A stretch of DNA of 64,000 nt from Methylobacterium aquaticum (GCF_001043915.1 NZ_LABX01000056.1:30758-94757), one strand, 5' to 3'; positions 8,503 through 17,559 are shown, counted from the stretch's first letter. Made by a program: numbers and translations. Notes: generated by a model from the sequence alone, not told the origin.

Positions 8503-9537
8503 ATGAGGTATTTCGCCGGGCTCGACGTCTCCCTCAACGAGACCGCGCTGTGCGTGGTCGATGAGGTCGGGACCATCATCCGCGAGGGCAAGGCCGGATC
8601 GGAGCCGGCCGCCCTGATCATGTGGCTGGCCGACTTGGGGATGCCCCTGGACCGGATCGGTCTGGAGGCCGGCCCGCTCTCGCCCTGGCTGTACGAAGGG
8701 CTGCGGGAGGCTGGGTACCCCGCCGTCTGCATCGAGACCCGCCGCGTGGAGGGGGCGACCGCCGCCATGGCGGTCAAGACCGATCGCAACGACGCCCGCG
8801 CCATCGCCCAGGCGATCCGGGTCGGCTGGTACACTGCCGTCCACGTGAAGACCGCCCTGAGCCAGGAGCTGCGCCTGCTGCTCACCAACCGCAAGACGCT
8901 CCTGGCGACCCAACTCGCGATCGACAACGAGATCCGCGGCAAGCTCAAGGCCTTCGGGCTCAAGATTGGACCGGTCACACCCGCGACCTTCCACGATCGG
9001 GTCGTCGACCTCTTGGCGGACCGGCCTCGCCTCATGGCCATGGTCGTGCCGATGCTGAAGGCCCGGGACGACCTGCGGCGCCAGATCGATGTCCTGCACC
9101 GCATGCTGCTGCGCGCCACCAAGGAGCATCCGGTCTGCCGAAGGTTGATGACCGTGCCGGGGGTCGGCGCGGTCGTGGCCCTCACCTACGCCACCGCGAT
9201 CGACGCCCCCGAGCGCTTCGCCCGCTCGCGCGATGTCGGCGCGCATTTCGGGCTGACGCCGCGCAAGTACGCTTCCGGCGAGATCGACCGGAATGGGCGG
9301 ATCAGCAAGAGCGGCGATCACATGGTGCGCCAAGCTCTGTTCCAGGCGGCGCTGTCGCTGATCACCCGCACGCAGCGTTGGTCGGCCCTGAAGGCCTGGG
9401 GCATGGCGCTGGCCAAGCGGCGCGGCCTGAAGCGCGCCACCGTCGCCGTCGCCCGCAAGCTGGCCGTGCTCCTGCATCGGCTGTGGAGTGACGGCACCGA
9501 CTTCCGCTGGACCCGGGACGCCGCCGCTGCGAGCTGA
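8503..9537 (+). CDS. IS110-family transposase
   Basis: A 344-residue protein starting at ATG 8503 behind GGAGGTGG. The N-terminal RuvC-like DEDD domain shows YFAGLDVSLNETALCVVD (Asp about 7), an Asp/Glu in RIGLEAGPLSPWLY and KTDRNDARAIAQ (about 91-102). The C-terminal transposase_20 domain has TVPGVGAVVALTY and HFGLTPRKYASGE with the family's essential Ser in GRISKSGDHMVRQAL. IS110 elements usually lack inverted ends and are guided by a structured RNA in their non-coding ends; here 8320-8502 and 9538-9700 are candidates, but I could not define the borders. Confidence 0.9.
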   Translation: MRYFAGLDVSLNETALCVVDEVGTIIREGKAGSEPAALIMWLADLGMPLDRIGLEAGPLSPWLYEGLREAGYPAVCIETRRVEGATAAMAVKTDRNDARAIAQAIRVGWYTAVHVKTALSQELRLLLTNRKTLLATQLAIDNEIRGKLKAFGLKIGPVTPATFHDRVVDLLADRPRLMAMVVPMLKARDDLRRQIDVLHRMLLRATKEHPVCRRLMTVPGVGAVVALTYATAIDAPERFARSRDVGAHFGLTPRKYASGEIDRNGRISKSGDHMVRQALFQAALSLITRTQRWSALKAWGMALAKRRGLKRATVAVARKLAVLLHRLWSDGTDFRWTRDAAAAS

Positions 9538-9827
9538 CCGGTCCCGCCACACGGGTTCCGCCGTCGTGGCGGAGCGATGTCCCCCCGCGGGACGCGGTTG
9601 GGGCGACTGCGGATAATGTCCGGCACCCTCCGGCTCCGGCCGGCCGAGTGCGCGATAAAGATTGCAGCGCCCGAACTGTCGGACCCTATCGTGAGGCGGC
9701 GCTGCGCCGACCTCGAAGAGAAGCATGATCCTCGCGGGGGACCATCGAACGGCCGCGATCCCAGCCAGGGAGGTGTCCGCCGAACGATCTGAGAACGGAC
9801 CCGGGCCGGTTTGACGGCAGCCGCGGC

Positions 9828-10007
9828 GCTGGGCCGGAAGGGGGGAGCGCAAGCCCGTCGTGAACCCGGACGTCCTGATGCGGGCGCGAGCGCTCATGGC
9901 GATCGGATTGACGGCTCCCGAGGCCGCTTACAGGTTGAAGATCGGAAAGAAAGACCGCCCTCTACGAGGCGCTACGCCTGGTAGAGCAGTTGGCTTCGAC
10001 TGCTTGA
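9828..10007 (+). pseudogene. Serine resolvase C-terminal remnant, two frameshifts
   Basis: Across three frames this reads GRKGG / RKPVVNPDVLMRARALMAIG...APEAAYRLKIGK / KTALYEALRLVEQL then stop. That is the C-terminal helix-turn-helix of a Tn3-type resolvase or invertase. The first shift is in the GGGGGG run near 9840 and the second in the AAAGAAAG run near 9950. No catalytic domain remains upstream. The 290 bp before it (9538-9827) hold no supported gene beyond the IS110 right flank. Confidence 0.65.
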
Positions 10008-10476
10008 CTTCTCCGCAATCAGAGAAGGACATTATCACCCAGGGCGGCGACCCGCATGAACTATCTGGAGAAGGGGTGATCAGAGCCTAAGTTATGAGCG
10101 GGGAGAGGCGACGCCGGCGGCCGGTTCACCTGCGGCTCGTGACTGTTGAGTTGTGGGCATGCGGAGGACGCGAGTTCCGCACCGGACTTCTGGACCAAGC
10201 AAGGGGCTAAAACCTCGCTGGCCGAGAGGCGATCTGGCGCCTTGCGTGTAGCTCTCCGACGCGACTGCATCGGGACCCCTCGGGACGACCAGACGCCCGA
10301 ATTAGGTACCAGCGTGATGTCGCACTGAGTTGCAGGAGATCCGTAGGAGCGTCGGTCTCGTCCGTCCGCCCTGTAAAAATTGAGCTGCGGCTTTTTTTCC
10401 TTGAATGTGGCCTTGGGGTCTTGATCGCGAATGCTCAATCGCCAAGTCATAGGAACCAGCCAAAAGGGTGGTAGCC
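10008..10476. other. 469-bp stretch without a supported gene
   Basis: GC-rich up to about 10370, then changing to AT-rich sequence that leads into the gene at 10477. No frame has a recognisable product. The last 100 bp likely hold the promoter of the downstream AT-rich gene; the exact boxes are not clear. Confidence 0.35.
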
Positions 10477-11019
10477 ATGCTCAATGAATTTCTCCGATTG
10501 CTCAGTCGAGCTTACACCTCGATTTCGGTAGATTTATTGGCCTATGTGATAGTACCAGCATCGCTATTTCTGACAGCTTCGGCTTTGCACCCAGAGGAAT
10601 TAGAGGATAGAATTAGCTTCTTATCTAAGAAAAAAAATATCAATTTGCCATTCACTGGTGAATGTAACGGTAAAATTGGGATGGAAGTTGGAAATTTGAA
10701 ATTGTTGTTTCTGAAACTTGAAAGAACATATTGGAGCGAAAAATGTGGAAGTCTTGTAATATCTAGAAATCTAATAGATATTGGCCTACGGTATGATGAA
10801 AGATCGCTTCAGGCCGTTGGTCTTATCACTTCAGCGCTCATTATTCCAGATGTAAAGCAAGCTCCTGTCAATGTAGCCCGCTTGTTTAGAGAGGCTACAG
10901 CGGAAGACATGACAATTTTTGAAAATGGCAAATGCCAATGGCGAATTAGACGGCAGAGAGATGATTTAACATTTGGTTTGGTTTGTCCTAGATCGCGTCG
11001 CACATCTAAAGCTACTTAG
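10477..11019 (+). CDS. Hypothetical protein, AT-rich insert
   Basis: A 180-residue protein. ATG 10477 is preferred over GTG 10468 because AGGGTGG lies upstream. It opens with a hydrophobic stretch (DLLAYVIVPASLFLTASAL) that may be a membrane helix or signal anchor, followed by a soluble mixed domain with four cysteines (ECNGK, EKCGS, GKCQW, LVCPR). No family recognised. Codon use is AT-rich, unlike its neighbours, so it was probably acquired. Flanks have no visible operon partner. Confidence 0.6.
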   Translation: MLNEFLRLLSRAYTSISVDLLAYVIVPASLFLTASALHPEELEDRISFLSKKKNINLPFTGECNGKIGMEVGNLKLLFLKLERTYWSEKCGSLVISRNLIDIGLRYDERSLQAVGLITSALIIPDVKQAPVNVARLFREATAEDMTIFENGKCQWRIRRQRDDLTFGLVCPRSRRTSKAT

Positions 11020-11227
11020 TAATGATTATCTGAATGCTATGATTTTTAAAATATTAGAATAATATTTGCCTCGTGGCCCGGTTTTCAATTCGTTGCGTAG
11101 ACGGTGCCGATAAAAGCGTTAGGGACCATCGATATATTGCCGATCTCGCGCTACGCCTCTTCGCCGCGATTGGACAGGCGCAACTCGGCCAGGTGGAGCC
11201 AACTCGCATGTCGAGCCCACCGAGATC

Positions 11228-11761
11228 GTGTCGGCGCCGAACCCTGAGCCAGTTACTCGCGCCGCGGCGACGGATACACTCGTCAAGCAGACTCGCCCGT
11301 TCCGTCCTTGGGCGAGAAGCCGGGTGCCGAGCACTGCTGGGTCCGCTGTCCTCGCCCGAGCCCAGGCGCTCAACGCTCTCCTGGTCGCCACGATCAGCGT
11401 CCTTCCGGCCGCACTGCGCGATCCCATGCGCCCCTTCCAGGTCGGTCTCGGCCCCGAGATCCTCGCCCGCTGCAGACCCGAGGTGACGGTCAATGTCTGC
11501 GAGAGGGCGATCCGCGACTACGTCCGCAGCTTCAGCTACCGGCACGCGGTCGCCCAGCCTGGATCGATGCGCTACGACCTTGATGGCAATCCGGTCGAGC
11601 CGGTGAGGGAGAAGGATCGGCACGACATGCAGCGCACCTACGAGGTCGACCAGGAGAGAGCCCGGCAGCGAAAGGCGGCTGCACTCGCTGCGGCTACCGC
11701 CGGCGCCGAGGCAGTTGGTCCTGTCGAAGATGCTGCGCAATCAGGCGCGCAGGGTGTCTGA
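11228..11761 (+). CDS. ProQ/FinO-family RNA chaperone
   Basis: A 177-residue protein with a GTG start. Residues about 65-140 match the ProQ/FinO pattern: PMRPFQVGLGPEIL, then an alternating helical VNVCERAIRDYVRSFSYRHAV and the RYDLDGNPVEPV turn, with the later H-x-x-x-x-Q helix. The family binds stem-loop ends of RNAs; on plasmids FinO controls transfer gene mRNA, while ProQ-like proteins act more broadly. The last 40 residues are Ala/Glu-rich. The N-terminal 45 residues look unstructured and the start is uncertain. It stands alone; the GC-rich repeat at 11793 follows its stop. Confidence 0.7.
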   Translation: MSAPNPEPVTRAAATDTLVKQTRPFRPWARSRVPSTAGSAVLARAQALNALLVATISVLPAALRDPMRPFQVGLGPEILARCRPEVTVNVCERAIRDYVRSFSYRHAVAQPGSMRYDLDGNPVEPVREKDRHDMQRTYEVDQERARQRKAAALAAATAGAEAVGPVEDAAQSGAQGV

Positions 11762-11792
11762 GGCTGAGAGGGGCGTCCCCTACGGGCCGCGC

Positions 11793-11868
11793 CCTACTCG
11801 CCGCCTGCGGCGGCTCCCCGAACCCGCTGCGCGGTTTCGGCCCTGCGGGTGACGGTCGCTGACGCGGT
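11793..11868 (+). repeat. GC-rich hairpin repeat, copy 1 of 3
   Basis: Pattern CTACTCGC-n-GGCTCCCCGAACCC then a short loop, GGTTTCGGCCCT and GGGTGACGG. CCGAACCC and GGTTTCGG can pair. Closely similar copies occur at 18287-18354 and 19893-19961. This copy is the most divergent (GCCGCCTGCGGCGG in place of GCTTCG). It lies 3' of the ProQ-like gene. Confidence 0.7.
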
Positions 11869-12055
11869 GTGTGGTCTCAAGGCCGCGCGTACCTTGACCT
11901 CAGCCGGCTGCCTGGCGCTGCACCACCGACGACTTCGACGCCCTAGAGGGCGTCTACGCGGCCTCTCCAAACCCTGCTCGCCCTCGCATAAGGGGGGCGT
12001 ATGGAGCCAGCATAAAGAGTGAAATGCGTCGAACAGCAAGTGACTTGCTACAATT

Positions 12056-12307
12056 CTATCTTAGTTTCTTGCGATCATCGTCGCTTGGATTGCATTCCCG
12101 CTTAGTGCCGGGAATGTAGAATTTTCCATCGGAAGACGGATTGGTTCCGCCGCCACACCCCGGCATTCCCCCCGATGTGCCGTTCCCACCTCTATTGCCA
12201 TTTCCACCGGCTTGACCGCCAGCACCCCCCACACCGCTACCCGCAAATGAGGTCGTTGCGACAGCGATCAAGCCGACAGTCATCAAAGCGGTCGAAAGAC
12301 GCATCAT
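12056..12307 (-). CDS. Small secreted Gly-rich protein
   Basis: An 83-residue protein preceded by GGAGG with proper spacing to the tandem ATGs at 12307/12304. A signal peptide (MRLSTALMTVGLIAVATTSFAGS) with an SFA cleavage site is followed by a Gly/Asn-rich region (GVGGAGG...GNGNRGGNG) and a short polar end with two Cys. It is probably exported to the periplasm or surface. No family recognised. It is AT-rich compared with its surroundings and transcribed away from the recombinase at 12668. Confidence 0.65.
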   Translation of the reverse strand: MMRLSTALMTVGLIAVATTSFAGSGVGGAGGQAGGNGNRGGNGTSGGMPGCGGGTNPSSDGKFYIPGTKRECNPSDDDRKKLR

Positions 12308-12667
12308 CTAATCCTCCGGAAAATCAATTCTTTATTTGGCTTCGAAAAAATCTGCCATTTATGTAATTTTGCGCAAAGTTGACATAGAGTCAAGTTTCTA
12401 TCGCGTTTCAGAATGTGACGCATGGCTTGTAGCTGCTGCTCAGACGGACCAGGATCGACGCGGCGTGTAGACCTCACCATAAGCCGTCGCGGTCCTCTTA
12501 GAGAGCAGCCCAAACCTAGCCGGGGTGAGCTATGCGCAGCCGATGGCGTCCGCATGGGTATACCGCAGCGGACAGGGCCGAGACCGTCCGAATCCCTGTC
12601 CGCTAGGGTCGCTTTTGCCTTACGGACGTGGTTTTATGCGGACATGAGATCAACGGACGCTTCGGCC
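12308..12667. other. Divergent intergenic region
   Basis: 360 bp between the small secreted protein gene (-) and the recombinase gene (+). The first 110 bp are AT-rich and likely hold the - strand promoter. The rest is GC-rich with no motif I could assign; it may hold the recombinase promoter. Confidence 0.35.
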
Positions 12668-13303
12668 ATGTCGCAGACCATCCTCTACGCCCGCGTGAGC
12701 ACCACAGACCAGACCGCCGCCCACCAGCGGACGCAGGCTGAGGCCGCGGGCTTCGCGATCGACGCCGTGGTTGCGGACGAAGGCGTGAGTGGCGTCAGCA
12801 CCCGGCCCGCCGATCGGCTGCAGGGGCGCTGGCTGTTCGATATGCTCCGGCGCGGCGACGTGCTCGTGGTCCGGTGGGTCGATCGGCTCGGCCGCGACTA
12901 CCAGGACGTGACCGACACCATTCGCGAGCTGATGCGCCGCGGCGTGATCGTCCGTACGGTCATCAACGGCTTGGTGTTCGACGGCGCCACTAAGGACCCG
13001 ATGCAGCAGGCCGTGCGGGATGCGCTCATCGCTTTCATGAGCGCGACGGCCCAGGCCCAGGCCGAGGCGACCAAGGAAGCGCAGCGCGCCGGGATCGCCC
13101 ACGCCAAGGCCCGGGACGATGCATACCGCGGCCGCAAGCCCAGCTACACCCGGACTCAGCTCGACGCCGTGCGGGCCCAACTCGCCCAGGGCGCCACCGT
13201 CTCAGCAGTCGCCCGGAACTCCGGCCTAAGCCGACAGACCATCTACAGGATCCAGGAAGACCCGGCGGAGGCCGAAGCGATCCTCGCCCGATGGGTGGCC
13301 TGA
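12668..13303 (+). CDS. Serine recombinase (resolvase/invertase)
   Basis: A 211-residue protein starting MSQTILYARVSTTDQ at ATG 12668. The catalytic Ser is in YARVST (about residue 9), and the conserved Arg set and active-site segment are in VVRWVDRLGRDYQDV (about 66-80). The long helix ends near AQAEATKEAQRAGI, and a C-terminal helix-turn-helix is at ATVSAVARNSGLSRQTIYRIQ (about 178-198). It is the right length for Tn3-type resolvases. No transposase partner adjoins it, so its element may be lost or the gene may be an independent DNA invertase. Confidence 0.85.
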   Translation: MSQTILYARVSTTDQTAAHQRTQAEAAGFAIDAVVADEGVSGVSTRPADRLQGRWLFDMLRRGDVLVVRWVDRLGRDYQDVTDTIRELMRRGVIVRTVINGLVFDGATKDPMQQAVRDALIAFMSATAQAQAEATKEAQRAGIAHAKARDDAYRGRKPSYTRTQLDAVRAQLAQGATVSAVARNSGLSRQTIYRIQEDPAEAEAILARWVA

Positions 13304-13491
13304 GCTGTCTGTGGCCGGACCGCCGCATCTTCCTGCATACGGCGAAGCAACTCTGCCGTGTCGCGGGTCTTGAGGGCGAGTTCGTATCCATGCGCCCGGA
13401 GACAGGCATTGTTCGAGCGGACGCGCTCTGCCGCCTCGATTGTATCTTGGGCGCGCTGGAGAAGCTCGGAGGTGCAATCGTCGGGTGACAT
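13243..13491 (-). CDS. Hypothetical small helical protein
   Basis: An 82-residue frame starting at ATG 13491 with AGGTGG 5 nt upstream. It reads MSPDDCTSELLQRAQDTIEAAERVRSNN..., a charged helix without membrane segments. Its 3' end overlaps the antisense end of the recombinase gene by 61 bp. No family recognised; the good ribosome site and sensible composition are the only support. Confidence 0.4.
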   Translation of the reverse strand: MSPDDCTSELLQRAQDTIEAAERVRSNNACLRAHGYELALKTRDTAELLRRMQEDAAVRPQTAQATHRARIASASAGSSWIL

Positions 13492-13797
13492 GCCACCTGT
13501 AATGCACAGGCAGGAATTCCGATCCCGGCAGAAATCTAGATCGGCTGCTTCGGAGTGAAGCTTGACGTAGCCTATAGGACTATGAGGCCGGAGGGCGGCG
13601 CCCGCATGCCTCAGACCGGCATGTACGGGAAACCCTGCCGGCGACGTTCCCATGCATCTGCTCAACTCGACGGGATTTGCCGTGCTAGCCCCATGGCTGG
13701 GTTCGTACGCGGCAAGATGTGACCTTCAGCGATAAATGGCGGTCTTTCTTCAGGGCTTGATGGCCGATCCCGCGTTGCGGTCGGGACGCTGAGGCGA

Positions 13798-14382
13798 TCA
13801 GGACGGCACGGTTGCGTCCCTGATCCGCAGGATGGTCTGCCGGCTGGTCTTGAATGCCCGCGCCAGGGCCGACACGCTCGCACCCTCCCCGAGCTGACGC
13901 GCCACCTCCGCCCGCTGCTCGCCGGTGAGACTGGCCGGCCGGCCGAGCCGTCGGCCTTCCGCCCGCGCTCGGCTCAGCCCGGCCTGGGTCCGCTCGATCA
14001 GGAGATCGCGCTCGAACTCCGCGACCGCGTTGATCACGCCCATCGTCAGCTTGCCCGTTGAACTCGTCAGATCGACCCCACCCAGCGCCAGGCAGTGAAC
14101 CCGCACGCCGAGTTCGTCGAGCCTGGCGACGGTCGCACCCACGTCCATCGCATTGCGGCCGAGCCGGTCGAGCTTGGTCACCACCAGAACGTCGCCCGCC
14201 TCGAGCCTGTCGAGCAGGCGGGCGAACCCGCGGCGCTGCGCGACTGCTGTGGATCCCGACACGGTCTCGGTGACGAGGCGGCGCGGCTCGATGGTGAACC
14301 CGGCGGCCTGGATCTCGGTGAGCTGGTTGTCGGTGGTCTGGCCGGGGGTCGAGACGCGGAGGTAGGCGAAGGTGCGCGGCAT
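13798..14382 (-). CDS. Tn552-type resolvase
   Basis: A 194-residue serine recombinase: [16 protein letters not shown] with the catalytic Ser near residue 10, [15 protein letters not shown] (about 68-82), the E-x-E-R-x-L-x-x-E-R-T start of the long helix ([15 protein letters not shown]) and a C-terminal helix-turn-helix ([20 protein letters not shown]). It would resolve cointegrates. The divergent space to tniA (14383-14532) contains repeats of TGTCCG and CCGGAAC in both orientations and is the likely res site. Confidence 0.9.
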   Translation of the reverse strand: MPRTFAYLRVSTPGQTTDNQLTEIQAAGFTIEPRRLVTETVSGSTAVAQRRGFARLLDRLEAGDVLVVTKLDRLGRNAMDVGATVARLDELGVRVHCLALGGVDLTSSTGKLTMGVINAVAEFERDLLIERTQAGLSRARAEGRRLGRPASLTGEQRAEVARQLGEGASVSALARAFKTSRQTILRIRDATVPS

Positions 14383-14532
14383 GAAGCAGTTTTGTCCGAA
14401 AACCCTGACCGGAACTGGACACCTGTCCGGAACTCGCGGAAGCTAGGTTTTGAACAGGATGGGCCACACTGTCCAGAACCGGCCGGTTCCGGACAGGCCT
14501 GGCAGGCAAGCGTCACTGGTCAGGGAGGCCCC
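14383..14532. promoter_or_regulatory. Candidate res site and divergent promoter of the transposon
   Basis: 150 bp between the divergent resolvase and tniA genes. It carries repeated TGTCCGGAAC/TGTCCGAAAA-like boxes (about 14394, 14428) and GGTTCCGGACA (about 14484), in opposed orientations, as expected for three resolvase-dimer sites. Assignment is from position and repeats only. Confidence 0.5.
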
Positions 14533-16002
14533 ATGACGGACCCCACCATCGTGGCTTCGTTCGCGGACCTCGCCGAGGACCAACGCCGGCTGGCCATGGC
14601 GCGCTTCGCCGTGCTCCAGCCGACGCTGGAGAACGATGTGCCCCTGATCCACGCCGCCGCGCAGGCCGACGTGCCGCTGCGAACCGCCCAGCGCTGGCTT
14701 GCCCGGTATCGCCATGACGGGCTGGTCGGTCTCGCCCGTGCCGGTCGGCGCGACGCGGGCCACAGCCGCCTGCCCGCCGATCTCGTGACCCTGATCGAGG
14801 GCATGGCCCTGCGACGGCCACGATCCTCGGCCGCCGCCATCCATCGAAGGGCCGCTGCCGTCGCCGAGGCTCAGGGTTGGCGCATCCCCTCCTACAGCAC
14901 GGTCTACGCCATCCTCGCTCGCCTCGATCCGGCGATGGTGACTCTGGCACTCGACGGACCCGCCGCCTTCCGGGACCGCTACGAGCTGATCGTCCGTCAC
15001 CGGGCGAGCGCGCCCAACGCGCTCTGGCAAGCCGATCACACGCTCCTCGACATCCTCGTTCTCGACGAAGGCGGCAGATCGGTCCGACCCTGGCTCACGA
15101 CAGTGATCGACGACCACTCGCGGGCGATCGCCGGCACCATGCTGTTCCTCGGAGCGCCCTCGGCGCTCAACACCAGCCTGGCGCTCCGCCACGCCATCTG
15201 GCGCAAGGCCGACCCCGCCTGGCCCGTCTGCGGCATCCCGGATGTGCTCTACGTCGATCACGGCAGCGACTTCACCAGCCATCACCTCGATCAGGTGGCG
15301 GCCAACCTGCGCGTCCAGATCGTCCACTCCGGCGTCGCCCGCCCGCAGGGTCGAGGCAAGATCGAGCGCCTGTTCGGGACCCTCAACACCGAACTCCTGT
15401 CCGAACTACCCGGCCACCTCGTCGACGGTAAGCTGGCCAGCCCGCCGGTCCTCTCGCTGGCCGACCTGGATCGGGCGGTCGGCGCTTTCATCAGCGGCAC
15501 CTATCACGGGCGCACGCATGGCGAGATCGGGCAAACGCCGCTCGATGCGTGGCGGGCGAACGGCTTCCTGCCCCGCCTCCCCGAGACCCTCGAGGCGCTC
15601 GACCTTCTTCTGGTGATGGTCGCCAAGCCGCGCTGCGTGCGCCGTGACGGCATCCACTTCCAGGGTCTGCGCTACGTCGCCTCGACCCTGGCGGCCTATG
15701 TCGGCGAGACCGTCACGATCCGCTACGACCCGCGCGACGTCTCCGAGATCCGGGTCTTTCATCGCGACCGTTTCCTGTGCCGGGCGGTGAACGAGGAGCA
15801 TGCCGGGGAAGCTCTCAGCCTCAAGGACATCGAGGCGGCCCGTCGCTTGCACCGCCGTGCGTTGCGCACTGCCATCAACGAGCGCGTGGCGCGCGTCGCG
15901 GACTTCCTGCCCGACCCCGCTCGTCCCCAGCGCCAGGCCGCACCGGCCCGCTCCGCGACGCGGCCACGGTTGCGCGTGTATCAGGCGGAGGACGAGGGAT
16001 GA
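14533..16002 (+). CDS. tniA: TniA/p480-type DDE transposase
   Basis: A 489-residue protein starting at ATG 14533, 11 nt after GGGAGG. The N-terminal helix-turn-helix regions (VPLRTAQRWLARYRHDGLVGLAR) bind the ends. The integrase-core triad is visible as WQADHTLLDILV (Asp about 164), LYVDHGSDFT (Asp about 240) and GRGKIERLFGTLN (Glu about 280). The C-terminal Mu-type beta-barrel begins near RCVRRDGIHFQGLRYV. It is intact, at the usual length for Tn552 p480. It overlaps tniB by 4 bp (ATGA). Confidence 0.93.
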   Translation: MTDPTIVASFADLAEDQRRLAMARFAVLQPTLENDVPLIHAAAQADVPLRTAQRWLARYRHDGLVGLARAGRRDAGHSRLPADLVTLIEGMALRRPRSSAAAIHRRAAAVAEAQGWRIPSYSTVYAILARLDPAMVTLALDGPAAFRDRYELIVRHRASAPNALWQADHTLLDILVLDEGGRSVRPWLTTVIDDHSRAIAGTMLFLGAPSALNTSLALRHAIWRKADPAWPVCGIPDVLYVDHGSDFTSHHLDQVAANLRVQIVHSGVARPQGRGKIERLFGTLNTELLSELPGHLVDGKLASPPVLSLADLDRAVGAFISGTYHGRTHGEIGQTPLDAWRANGFLPRLPETLEALDLLLVMVAKPRCVRRDGIHFQGLRYVASTLAAYVGETVTIRYDPRDVSEIRVFHRDRFLCRAVNEEHAGEALSLKDIEAARRLHRRALRTAINERVARVADFLPDPARPQRQAAPARSATRPRLRVYQAEDEG

Positions 16003-16811
16003 CCGCCAGATCGGGCGCCTTCATCGCGACCAAGGAGCATCGCCGCTTCAGCGAATTCGCCGACGCGGTTCGCAAACACCGCTACATCGGCCTCTGCTAC
16101 GGGCCGGCCGGCGTCGGCAAGACGCTGTCAGCGCGTCGTTACGCACACTGGGATGTGGCCGAGCCCTTTCTCGAAACCTGGGGGCCGCGCCAGCCCTCGG
16201 ACGCCGAGGTCCATGCCACGCTCGCCGGGAGCCGCAGCGCCTTCTACACTCCGGCGGTGGGATGCTCGTTGCGGGTGCTGCGCGACGACGTGGCTTGCCT
16301 TCTCGTTCGAGTGGATGCCTGCATCGACGAACACCTCGGGCGCGACAAGGCGAGCGGCACGGGTCTTCGGCGTGGATTGGCCGAGCTCTTGATCGTGGAT
16401 GAGGCCGAGCGGCTGTCGACGACGGGCCTGGAGCACCTGCGCGATCTGTTCGACCGCACGAGCATTGGGGTGATCCTGATCGGTATGCCGGGGATCGAGA
16501 AGCGTCTGTCGCGCTACCCTCAGCTCTACAGCCGTGTCGGCTTTGCCCACCACTATCGTCCCTTGCAAGGCGACGAACTCACCTTCGTGCTGACGCGCCA
16601 CTGGCGCCAGCTCGGGCTCGCGCTGGACGAGGCGGATTTCACGGATGTCCAGGCGATGGCGTCGATCGCACGGATCACGGGCGGCAACTTCCGGCTGCTT
16701 CAGCGCCTGTTCGTGCAGATTGCGCGCATCCTCAAGATCAACGAGCTGAGGGTGATCACGGACGACGTCGTCGAGGCGGCTCGCAGTACGCTGGTCATCG
16801 GCGCCACTTAG
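15999..16811 (+). CDS. tniB: TniB/p271-type AAA ATPase
   Basis: A 270-residue ATPase with Walker A CYGPAGVGKTLSARRYA (about residues 28-44), Walker B ELLIVDEAERLS (about 128-139) and a sensor-1-like region in VILIGMPGIEKRLSRYPQL. It is the transposition helper that selects target DNA and activates TniA. The stop lies 5 bp before the right inverted end, so nothing else fits in the unit. It is translationally coupled to tniA. Confidence 0.92.
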   Translation: MTARSGAFIATKEHRRFSEFADAVRKHRYIGLCYGPAGVGKTLSARRYAHWDVAEPFLETWGPRQPSDAEVHATLAGSRSAFYTPAVGCSLRVLRDDVACLLVRVDACIDEHLGRDKASGTGLRRGLAELLIVDEAERLSTTGLEHLRDLFDRTSIGVILIGMPGIEKRLSRYPQLYSRVGFAHHYRPLQGDELTFVLTRHWRQLGLALDEADFTDVQAMASIARITGGNFRLLQRLFVQIARILKINELRVITDDVVEAARSTLVIGAT

Positions 16812-16849
16812 CGCACGAAAAAAGCCGCCAGTTATCGCTGAAGGTCACA

Positions 16850-17100
16850 CCGCATGGGGTGGGAAGAAGAACTTCTTAAGGTCAAGCTGTTGCGACTTCG
16901 ATCAAATCCATTTATACAATTTACATTTGATTGGTTTTTCAGCATTTGTTGGCGCGATCTACAACAAATAATTACGTTTATACGTATGTTAACGTGCCAC
17001 CAACCCTGTCCGGATACAGACACAGGATCGTTGGAGTGCATTGAAGCCTTCCGGCGAATACGAAATTTCCGCGCTATCGGCGTGCTTTACTGAGTTTGCT
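16850..17100. other. AT-rich spacer right of the transposon
   Basis: 251 bp, AT-rich from 16890 to 17010, with no supported gene. It probably holds the promoter of the DUF6894 gene that follows. Confidence 0.35.
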
Positions 17101-17343
17101 ATGCCTCGTTTCTTCTTTGACATACAAGACGGCGGCTTGACGGTCGACGATGTAGGAACCGAGTTCCCTAATGTGCATGCTGCCCGGGATGCTGCGATCA
17201 GGGTCTTACCTGATATCGCGCGAGATTACATAGCGCCGCACGCGGACCGAGAGATTTCGGTATTGATGCGCAACGAGGCGGGGCAAGAGGTCTTCAAAGC
17301 CTCATTCAGTCTCCGAGCCGAGTGGTTGGTCGAGACCGCCTGA
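17101..17343 (+). CDS. DUF6894 family protein
   Basis: An 80-residue protein starting MPRFFFDIQDGG at ATG 17101. The MPRFFFDIxDG opening, the V-D-D-V-G-T-E-F pattern, an Ala-rich helix (AARDAAIRVLPDIARD) and the closing beta strands fit DUF6894, a small-protein family found in many copies in Methylobacterium and Bradyrhizobium. Function is unknown. A longer frame with an upstream ATG at 17041 lacks family support. Confidence 0.75.
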   Translation: MPRFFFDIQDGGLTVDDVGTEFPNVHAARDAAIRVLPDIARDYIAPHADREISVLMRNEAGQEVFKASFSLRAEWLVETA

Positions 17344-17471
17344 GACATGCTGTGAAGCCAGTTCGGGTAGGCGATCTTCTTCGTTGACGGTCCGCAACGG
17401 GTCGCCAGCAGACCCATGAAGCGCTCGTCAGCGTCAGGCGTCAGCCAACATGCCCGACTGGCCATCTTGGA

Positions 17472-17497
17472 TGTCGGAAAACACCTGTTTTCCGACA
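17472..17497. repeat. Perfect palindrome with 11-bp arms
   Basis: Arms TGTCGGAAAAC and GTTTTCCGACA are separated by ACCT. There is no T-run after it on the + strand. It sits 138 bp upstream of the recombinase at 17635 and could be a recombination subsite, an operator or a relic transposon end. Confidence 0.75.
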
Positions 17498-17559
17498 TAT
17501 ATTCGCATCTTAACAGTATACCGTTCTGGTGCGGCTTCGTGGTACGTCCCTCGAGCGTT

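Larger units (their letters stand above)
13718..16849. mobile_element. Tn552-like minimal transposon
   Basis: 3132 bp bounded by inverted ends. The left begins TGTGACCTTCAGCGATAAAT at 13718. The right, read on the other strand from 16849, begins TGTGACCTTCAGCGATAACT; similarity continues for about 34 bp. Content is resolvase (-), tniA and tniB (+), with no tniQ and no passenger gene. Gene lengths (489 and 270 residues) are close to Tn552 p480/p271. I found no matching 5-6 bp target duplication in the flanks. Confidence 0.9.

Noticed and set aside
8488..9897. Long - strand frame opposite the IS110 transposase
   Set aside because: It mirrors codon positions of the transposase gene and runs past its end without any domain.
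13700..16865. Target-site duplication of the Tn552-like element
   Set aside because: The 5-bp flanks (CAAGA left, CCGCA right) do not match; partial CATGG similarity further out is not at the proper place.
16854..17093. 79-codon frame in the AT-rich spacer before the DUF6894 gene
   Set aside because: It begins inside the region flanking the transposon end, has no ribosome site and no family, and looks random.
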